A stretch of DNA of 9,440 bases from Desulfobacteraceae bacterium. Its GTDB lineage: Bacteria > Desulfobacterota > DSM-4660 > Desulfatiglandales > Desulfatiglandaceae. The notes beneath the pieces are model-generated. The model was not told the DNA's origin. It did not search any database and saw nothing but the letters and a program-made list of their open reading frames with translations. A program made the position numbers and the translations under genes. Below are positions 5,239 to 9,440 of this stretch, one piece after another (position 1 is the stretch's first letter; each line of letters opens with the position of its first letter). The stretch is taken from positions 1 to 9,440 of the forward strand of contig JAUWMY010000072.1 of the NCBI GenBank assembly GCA_030612945.1, given 5' to 3'.

Positions 5239-6174
5239 ATGGCCTTACCTTCAAAAGTGAAAATCCGGGAGGTTGCTCCCAGAGATGGTTTCCAGTCATG
5301 GCCAGACTTCATACCTACGAATCGAAAACTCGAGATCATCCAAGCGATGATCAGGGCCGGGGTGACCGAGATTGAAGCAACCTCTTTCGTTAATCCCAAG
5401 GCCATCCCTCAAATGAGTGACGCTACAGAGGTGATAAAAAGCGTGCCCAGGCCAGGCTGCAATTACTGTGCTTTAGTGCCAAACCTAAAAGGGGCTCAAA
5501 TGGCTCTGGAGGCCGGAACGGACGAGATAGCGGTATTCATTTCTGCATCAGAACCACACAACATGGCGAACGTCCGCCGGAACATCACCGATTCCATGGC
5601 CGACCTTAATGCCATTTTTGGTCTGGCCAAGGACAAAGGCACCCCTGTCATCGGTGCTATTGTCGTTGCCTTCGGCTGCCCGTATCAAGGGGACGTGCCT
5701 GTAGACGCTGTCTTCAGATTAGCGGATGCTTACTTATCCAGGGGGGCTACCGCTGTGATCTTGGCCGATACCACTGGCATGGCTACCCCACCTCGAATCG
5801 ATGGCCTGGTTCGGGCCTACAAAGAGCGGTTTCCGAACACCAGTTTTGGGCTCCATTTGCATAATAATCGGGGAACGGCGATGGCCAACCTTTATGCGGC
5901 CCTCGAGGCAGGAGTAAATATGTTTGACACTGCCTTGGGTGGGATCGGCGGTTGCCCTAATGTACCCCATGCAGCCGGAAATTTACCGACCGAAGACGTT
6001 GTCTATATGCTCGAAGATATTGGTGTGGATACCGGTATTGATCTGTTAGCCATCATAGACGCTGCTCATCTGCTGGAAAAGATCCTCGGCCAGATCCTGC
6101 CCGGCCAGGTAATGAAGAGCGGCCCGCGAGACCCGGAAATCGCATCAAAAATATGCAGTGTCGGTCATGCTTAA
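5239..6174 (+). CDS. hydroxymethylglutaryl-CoA lyase-family enzyme
   Basis: DRE-TIM metallolyase that should cleave a 3-hydroxy-3-alkyl acyl-CoA in retro-Claisen fashion; the type member splits HMG-CoA into acetyl-CoA and acetoacetate. From ATG 5239 the product is 311 residues, a normal length. Visible elements are REVAPRDGFQ (10-19; catalytic Arg15, metal ligand Asp16), IEATSFVNPKAIPQMSD (45-61; Glu46), SASEPHN (102-108), FGCPYQGDV (145-153), ADTTGMATP (176-184), the metal histidines His206 and His208 in HLHNNRG, Cys239 in GGIGGCP (flexible active-site loop), and Asn247 in AAGNLPTEDVVYML. The metal-site motif is HxHNN, where HMG-CoA lyases usually have HxHD-(T/S). It follows a CoA-transferase and precedes a TRAP operon by 69 bases, implying a role in breakdown of an imported acid. 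Besides HMG-CoA, citramalyl-CoA or a longer 3-hydroxy-3-alkylglutaryl-CoA are plausible substrates. It is not LeuA: it is too short and lacks the regulatory domain. Confidence 0.85.
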   Translation: MALPSKVKIREVAPRDGFQSWPDFIPTNRKLEIIQAMIRAGVTEIEATSFVNPKAIPQMSDATEVIKSVPRPGCNYCALVPNLKGAQMALEAGTDEIAVFISASEPHNMANVRRNITDSMADLNAIFGLAKDKGTPVIGAIVVAFGCPYQGDVPVDAVFRLADAYLSRGATAVILADTTGMATPPRIDGLVRAYKERFPNTSFGLHLHNNRGTAMANLYAALEAGVNMFDTALGGIGGCPNVPHAAGNLPTEDVVYMLEDIGVDTGIDLLAIIDAAHLLEKILGQILPGQVMKSGPRDPEIASKICSVGHA

Positions 6175-6177
6175 AAG

Positions 6178-6195
6178 AGGACTTATGGTAGTCCT
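6178..6195 (+). other. small stem-loop between the lyase and dctP
   Basis: AGGACT (6178-6183) and AGTCCT (6190-6195) form a perfect 6-bp stem around TATGGT, four bases after the lyase stop. No T-run follows, so it is not a standard intrinsic terminator. It could be an RNA processing or stabilising hairpin ahead of dctP. Confidence 0.4.
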
Positions 6196-6243
6196 TATAA
6201 ATGTGTTATTCATGCAATATCAACTTTTAAAGGAGGAGGAATT

Positions 6244-7224
6244 ATGAGTAAAAGAATGATGTTTTCATTGGTTGGGGTATTGGCAATATTTTTCATGTGC
6301 GTAAGCGTTCATGCCGCCAAAATAGGTATTGACATCAATTGTACTATGAAGCCCGGAGGGTCAGAAGAGGCTGCCATCAATAAGTTCAAAGATATTGTTG
6401 AAAAAGAATCCGATGGCCGTATGAAAGTGAAGATATTTATGAGTGGCCAATTGGGAAAAGAAAAAGCGGTCCTTGAATTGCTGAAAATCGGGCAGACACA
6501 GATGGCCCTGACAGGAGGTCTATTCAGGACCATGTTCGCCAAGGAGTACGATCCCACATCCATTCCTTTTTACCTGTCAAACTGGGAATGTGTGAAGGCC
6601 TATCTGGAAGGCCCTATGGGCAAGAAGATAGGGCAGTTGGCCCTGGAAAAGGGCGGCATCATAGATTTCGGTCCACAGAAAAGAGCAGGCCGGCATATGA
6701 CCACCAACCGAAAGATCATTGAGCCAGAAGACATCAAGGGCTTGAAATTACGCCTGCCGGCCATGCCGATTTGGGTTGATGTCTGGAAAGAACTGGGGGC
6801 TCTGCCCACGATAGTTCCGGCACCAGAGATCTATCTGGCCATGAAAACAGGACAGGTTGATGCACATGAAAATTCCCTTGTTTCCCCGTATTCGCGCAAG
6901 CTCTGGGAAGTTCAAAAATACATCATTTTGACCGACCATGTCTTCTTCCCGTGGCACTGGGTCGCCAGCAAGGCCTGGTTCGGCAAACTTGATGCCAAAG
7001 ATAAGGCCCTCATCCGTAAAGCGGTAGCCGAGGCCAGGGCATACGGCGACAAGGTGGAGGACGAGAAGGACGCTTTCTATGCCACCGAGTTGAAGAAAAA
7101 AAGCATGATATTTATCATCCCTGATAAAGCGGCAATCCGGGCCAAGGCCATGCCAGCCATCAATAGGGCCATCGCTAATCTGGCTCCTGAGGTGGCAGCA
7201 GAAATTGACAGGGTCTGCAAGTAA
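6244..7224 (+). CDS. dctP: TRAP transporter substrate-binding protein (DctP family)
   Basis: Periplasmic receptor that captures an organic acid and delivers it to the DctQ-DctM membrane pair. The 326-residue product starts with a Sec signal peptide: a basic MSKR, a hydrophobic core to about residue 20, and likely cleavage after Val-His-Ala (24). There is no lipobox. The mature part shows the DctP pattern: SGQLGKEKAVLELLKIGQ (67-84), GRHMTTNRKIIEPEDIKGLK (149-168), LRLP with Arg170 aligning with the carboxylate-binding Arg of SiaP/DctP, and the strongly conserved YLAMKTGQVDAHEN (197-210) ending in Asn210. A conserved Arg implies a carboxylate ligand; the nature of its side chain cannot be read. 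A strong AGGAGGAGGA (6231-6240) precedes the ATG by 3 bases, suggesting high translation, as expected for a binding protein. It heads the dctP-Q-M set, and a stem-loop follows it. Confidence 0.92.
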   Translation: MSKRMMFSLVGVLAIFFMCVSVHAAKIGIDINCTMKPGGSEEAAINKFKDIVEKESDGRMKVKIFMSGQLGKEKAVLELLKIGQTQMALTGGLFRTMFAKEYDPTSIPFYLSNWECVKAYLEGPMGKKIGQLALEKGGIIDFGPQKRAGRHMTTNRKIIEPEDIKGLKLRLPAMPIWVDVWKELGALPTIVPAPEIYLAMKTGQVDAHENSLVSPYSRKLWEVQKYIILTDHVFFPWHWVASKAWFGKLDAKDKALIRKAVAEARAYGDKVEDEKDAFYATELKKKSMIFIIPDKAAIRAKAMPAINRAIANLAPEVAAEIDRVCK

Positions 7225-7254
7225 ACAGATCATACCTCCATATTATGTCCAATT

Positions 7255-7300
7255 CGGTCGTCCGGTCAGAAAACTCGATACCTTAAAGGCTGGACGGCCG
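7255..7300 (+). other. intercistronic stem-loop between dctP and dctQ
   Basis: CGGTCGTCCGG (7255-7265) pairs with CTGGACGGCCG (7290-7300), eleven pairs including two G-U, around a 24-base loop. A T-rich stretch (TTCAATCTAATTTT) follows, but no clean T-run. The position suits an mRNA-stabilising hairpin or partial attenuator that keeps the binding protein in excess over the membrane subunits. Confidence 0.5.
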
Positions 7301-7336
7301 TTCAATCTAATTTTCCGGCTCAAAGGGGGCTAAATA

Positions 7337-7816
7337 GTGCGTTATCTCGTCCGTTTTTATGACACCGGAGCCTTGATTTGCTTTGTGGGCATGATGGGCT
7401 GTGTTGTCCTTGAAGTGTTCACCCGCAATGTCATTCATATCCCCACCACCTGGGCCGAGGAGTCGTCACGTTTCTTCTTTGTCTGGTCCGTGTTTTTAGG
7501 CTCAGCCTCGGCATGGTTTCGAGGGACACACATCGTCGTTAATGTGCTCCCCCGCAGGCTGTCCGGCAGGCCTAAGCTTTTTCTTCAACTGGCAACTCAG
7601 CTTTTAACTTCTATATTTGTGCTTTGCGCCTGGTTCGGAGCCATCTGGATTATGGCCATCAGTTACCCGTCCAAAACCACTGCCCTTGAGATCAGCATTA
7701 GCTATTTCTACCTGGGCCTCTTCATTGGCCTGACCGGCATAACTGTCTTTCATGCCATACAGATTGGTGAAACAATAAACGGTTTGAAACACATGAATTA
7801 CTCAGTTGAGGGATAG
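7337..7816 (+). CDS. dctQ: TRAP transporter small membrane subunit (DctQ family)
   Basis: Small subunit of the TRAP membrane complex, which scaffolds the large subunit and helps dock the binding protein. The product has 159 residues with four predicted membrane helices at about 10-28, 44-60, 83-107 and 121-143. The family signature FTRNVIHIPTTWAEESSRFF (28-47), followed by FVWSVFLGSASAWFRGTHI, is clear and includes the conserved Trp-x-Glu-Glu. The start is GTG at 7337, with AGGGGGC (7324-7330) six bases upstream; no earlier ATG fits. The gene is separate from dctM rather than fused, and ends 9 bases before it. Confidence 0.88.
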   Translation: MRYLVRFYDTGALICFVGMMGCVVLEVFTRNVIHIPTTWAEESSRFFFVWSVFLGSASAWFRGTHIVVNVLPRRLSGRPKLFLQLATQLLTSIFVLCAWFGAIWIMAISYPSKTTALEISISYFYLGLFIGLTGITVFHAIQIGETINGLKHMNYSVEG

Positions 7817-7825
7817 GGACACACC

Positions 7826-9118
7826 ATGTTGATGCTTATATTTTTCATTGGCCTGCTTTTAATTCTCTTTATAGTTGGAGTGCCGGTTGCCGCCTCCATC
7901 GGACTGACATGCCTGGCCGTCCTATGGGCTGAAAACGACCTGCTGAACATTCCTATCACCCTCCTGCCCCTGAAAATGATGCACGGTGTGAACAATTTCC
8001 CATTGATGGCCGTCCCCTTCTTTATACTGGCAGCCAACATGATGAATAAGGGAAGTGTAACGCCCAGAATATTCACATTCGCCAATGCGCTTGTGGGGCA
8101 CCTCCGGGGTGGTCTGGGTCACGTCAACGTCCTGGCCAGCATGATCTTTGCGGGCATGTCCGGTACGGCCGTTGCCGATGCTGCAGGCTTAGGGTCCCTC
8201 GAGATCCGTGCCATGCAGGACCAGAAGTACCCTCTGAATTTCAGCACAGGCATCACCGGCGCCTCATCGGTTATCGGACCCATCATTCCACCCAGTGTTG
8301 CCATGGTCATCTACGGTTGGCTCGGTGATGTGAGTGTTGGCGGCCTTTTTGTGGGGGGACTGGTTCCGGGCGTTATTCTTGGAGGTTCTCTGATGGTTAT
8401 GATTGTGGTTCTATCCTACCGAATGAACATGCCTCTTCAACCGAGAAAACCCGTAGCTGAAATGTTCCGCCTATCAAAGAGGGCCCTGCTGTCCCTCATG
8501 ACCCCACTGATAATCGTCGGCGGCATCTGGTCGGGAATCTTCACGCCCACCGAATCCGGGGCCAGGGCCAGTGTATATGCCATTTTTCTGGGTATGGTCG
8601 TTTACAAGGACGTAGGCTGGAAAGACCTGCTTGACGTATTTAGAAATACCATAGAGTTTTCAGCCATCATCCTGTTTATTATCTCAATTGCCGGCTTGTA
8701 TGGGTGGCTCATGGTCAGGCTGCAGATACCATTGATGCTGGCCGAGGCAGTTGTTCACATAACAACGAACACAACCCTGCTCCTCTTGATACTGATGGTC
8801 TTCTTCCTGATCATTGGCTGCTTTATGTCAGTGAGCGAATCTGTCCTCATTTTCACCCCGATTATGGTACCCATGATTGAAGTCCTTGGGATAGATCCGC
8901 TGTTTTTTGGGGTCTTGATGGTTATCTCCCTGTCAGTGGGAGTAATAACCCCGCCTTTTGGAAATGTCCTTTATGTCCTGGTCGGCATAACAGGCCAGAC
9001 CTTTGAACAGGTCGTCCGCGCTCATATACCCTTTCTTATTCCTATTCTGGCAGCGATTGTGCTGCTTATTCTCTTCCCCGGACTGGTCACTTTCCTGCCC
9101 CAATACATTGCAGGCTAA
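7826..9118 (+). CDS. dctM: TRAP transporter large membrane subunit (DctM family)
   Basis: Large subunit forming the sodium-coupled, elevator-type transport path across the inner membrane. The 430-residue length is standard for an unfused DctM. It is hydrophobic throughout, with a dozen or so membrane segments and re-entrant hairpins. Family motifs are FPLMAVPFFILAANMMNKG (58-76), FAGMSGTAVADAAGLGSLE (108-126), GPIIPPSVAMVIYG (151-164), GIFTPTESGA (237-246) and GVITPPFGNVLYV (372-384). The Thr-Pro and Pro-Pro turns correspond to the hairpin tips near the substrate and sodium sites. One difference stands out: GCFMSVSESVLIFTPIMVP (331-349) has Ser335 where the family usually has Asp (F-M/L-D). 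GAGGGATAGGGA upstream provides the ribosome site. It closes the operon; a foldback element begins 7 bases after its stop. Confidence 0.92.
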   Translation: MLMLIFFIGLLLILFIVGVPVAASIGLTCLAVLWAENDLLNIPITLLPLKMMHGVNNFPLMAVPFFILAANMMNKGSVTPRIFTFANALVGHLRGGLGHVNVLASMIFAGMSGTAVADAAGLGSLEIRAMQDQKYPLNFSTGITGASSVIGPIIPPSVAMVIYGWLGDVSVGGLFVGGLVPGVILGGSLMVMIVVLSYRMNMPLQPRKPVAEMFRLSKRALLSLMTPLIIVGGIWSGIFTPTESGARASVYAIFLGMVVYKDVGWKDLLDVFRNTIEFSAIILFIISIAGLYGWLMVRLQIPLMLAEAVVHITTNTTLLLLILMVFFLIIGCFMSVSESVLIFTPIMVPMIEVLGIDPLFFGVLMVISLSVGVITPPFGNVLYVLVGITGQTFEQVVRAHIPFLIPILAAIVLLILFPGLVTFLPQYIAG

Positions 9119-9125
9119 ACCATAA

Positions 9126-9273
9126 CCAGTGTCCATCCATAAATGGCTATTTTCCGCAATCTCTGCGTCAGATTCGGATTTTAATCCTCGAAATACTTCA
9201 ATGTATTCCTGTGGTTGAAATCCTCATCTTCCTTGACCTTGCGAAAACTATCTCATTTCTGGATGGACACAGG
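9126..9273. repeat. 148-bp full-length foldback (MITE- or REP-like) element
   Basis: The ends are inverted: 9126-9145 and 9254-9273 pair over 20 bases with two mismatches, sharing the core GTGTCCATCCA and AAATG. The interior also folds on the same axis. GATTTTAATCCTCGAAATAC (9177-9196) faces 9203-9222, pairing at 17 of 20 positions including three G-T, around the loop TTCAAT (9197-9202). The flanks TTTTC-CGCAA and TTGCGAAAA also match. The geometric centre of the outer arms is 9199.5, exactly the middle of the loop, so the whole unit is one imperfect hairpin. It has no coding capacity. It sits between dctM and a serine hydrolase gene and could act as a transcript end or stability structure. 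I infer a non-autonomous mobile or REP-type repeat. Confidence 0.7.
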
Positions 9274-9294
9274 CTAATACTTCGGGTGTTGTAA

Positions 9295-9440
9295 ATGAGC
9301 ATGAAAAAAGAGGATCGGATACAGACACTGCTGTTTGATGGAGTTAAGGAGGGTGTATATCCCGGGGCAGTGCTTTTAGTAGCTCAGGAAGGCAGGATTG
9401 CGTTTTTACGGGAAGCTGGCCATCGTTTGTTGACTCCCCA
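9295..9440 (+). CDS. beta-lactamase-fold serine hydrolase, N-terminal part (runs off the window)
   Basis: The first 48 codons are present. The segment GVYPGAVLLVAQEGRIAFLR (17-36), followed by EAGHR, matches the first beta-hairpin of the class C beta-lactamase/esterase (EstB, LACTB-like, PF00144) superfamily, where G-x-x-P-G-x-x-x-x-V is typical. The catalytic Ser-x-x-Lys and Tyr lie beyond the edge, so activity cannot be judged. There is no hydrophobic leader, which suggests a cytoplasmic enzyme. Only a weak GGGTG precedes ATG 9295; ATG 9301 is an alternative. The gene begins 21 bases after the foldback element, which may separate it from the TRAP operon. Confidence 0.65.
   Translation, partial: MSMKKEDRIQTLLFDGVKEGVYPGAVLLVAQEGRIAFLREAGHRLLTP

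Noticed and set aside
6196..6201. TATAAA as a separate dctP promoter
   Set aside because: The region 16-18 bases upstream (AAAAGA) does not resemble TTGACA.
6748..7233. 161-codon minus-strand ORF opposite dctP
   Set aside because: It lies wholly opposite a clear DctP gene, has no family features, and arises as a shadow of its codon pattern.
9126..9273. Insertion sequence with a transposase
   Set aside because: The inverted ends enclose only about 110 bases with no coding frame, so at most it is a non-autonomous element.

Overview
The window reads as a chromosomal segment of an anaerobic bacterium, most likely a member of the Desulfobacterota (former Deltaproteobacteria). The grounds are an archaeal/clostridial-type LeuC-LeuD pair, a TRAP carboxylate transporter beside acyl-CoA enzymes, a uroporphyrinogen-decarboxylase-family remnant, moderate GC, and AT-rich spacers with short repeats of a style I associate with that group. 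This placement is inference. Every real gene lies on the + strand.

Layout. (1) 41-253: a 70-codon N-terminal remnant of a uroporphyrinogen-decarboxylase (URO-D)/methyltransferase-family gene, followed by an AT-rich spacer with tandem 7-mers. (2) 530-3536: leuC, leuD and leuB. They encode the two subunits of a 3-isopropylmalate dehydratase and an isopropylmalate/isocitrate-family dehydrogenase. No leuA is in the window. The leuC-leuD gap carries intergenic-repeat sequence, and leuD abuts leuB. (3) 3537-3926: a 390-base non-coding spacer with several weak stem-loops and a possible terminator. (4) 3927-6174: a class III (CaiB/BaiF) CoA-transferase and a hydroxymethylglutaryl-CoA lyase-family enzyme. 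(5) 6244-9118: a complete three-gene TRAP transporter (periplasmic binding protein, small and large membrane subunits), with a stem-loop between the first two genes. (6) 9126-9273: a 148-bp foldback element whose arms pair, imperfectly, along its whole length. (7) 9295 to the edge: the N-terminus of a beta-lactamase-fold serine hydrolase.

How the genes may work together. leuCDB matches the middle steps of leucine synthesis: 2-isopropylmalate to 3-isopropylmalate, then oxidative decarboxylation to 2-oxoisocaproate. Regions 4 and 5 look like one uptake-and-breakdown module. The TRAP transporter would import an organic acid, the CoA-transferase would activate it, and the lyase would split it between C2 and C3. 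No hydratase or dehydrogenase lies between transferase and lyase, so the simplest substrate already carries a 3-hydroxy-3-alkyl acid group, such as 3-hydroxy-3-methylglutarate or citramalate. The substrate cannot be fixed from sequence alone.

The points most worth a second look are this module, the variant metal-site motif of its lyase, the Lys-Tyr pair at the coenzyme-selecting position of LeuB, and the foldback element. I saw no rRNA, tRNA, CRISPR array, transposase or T-box leader.
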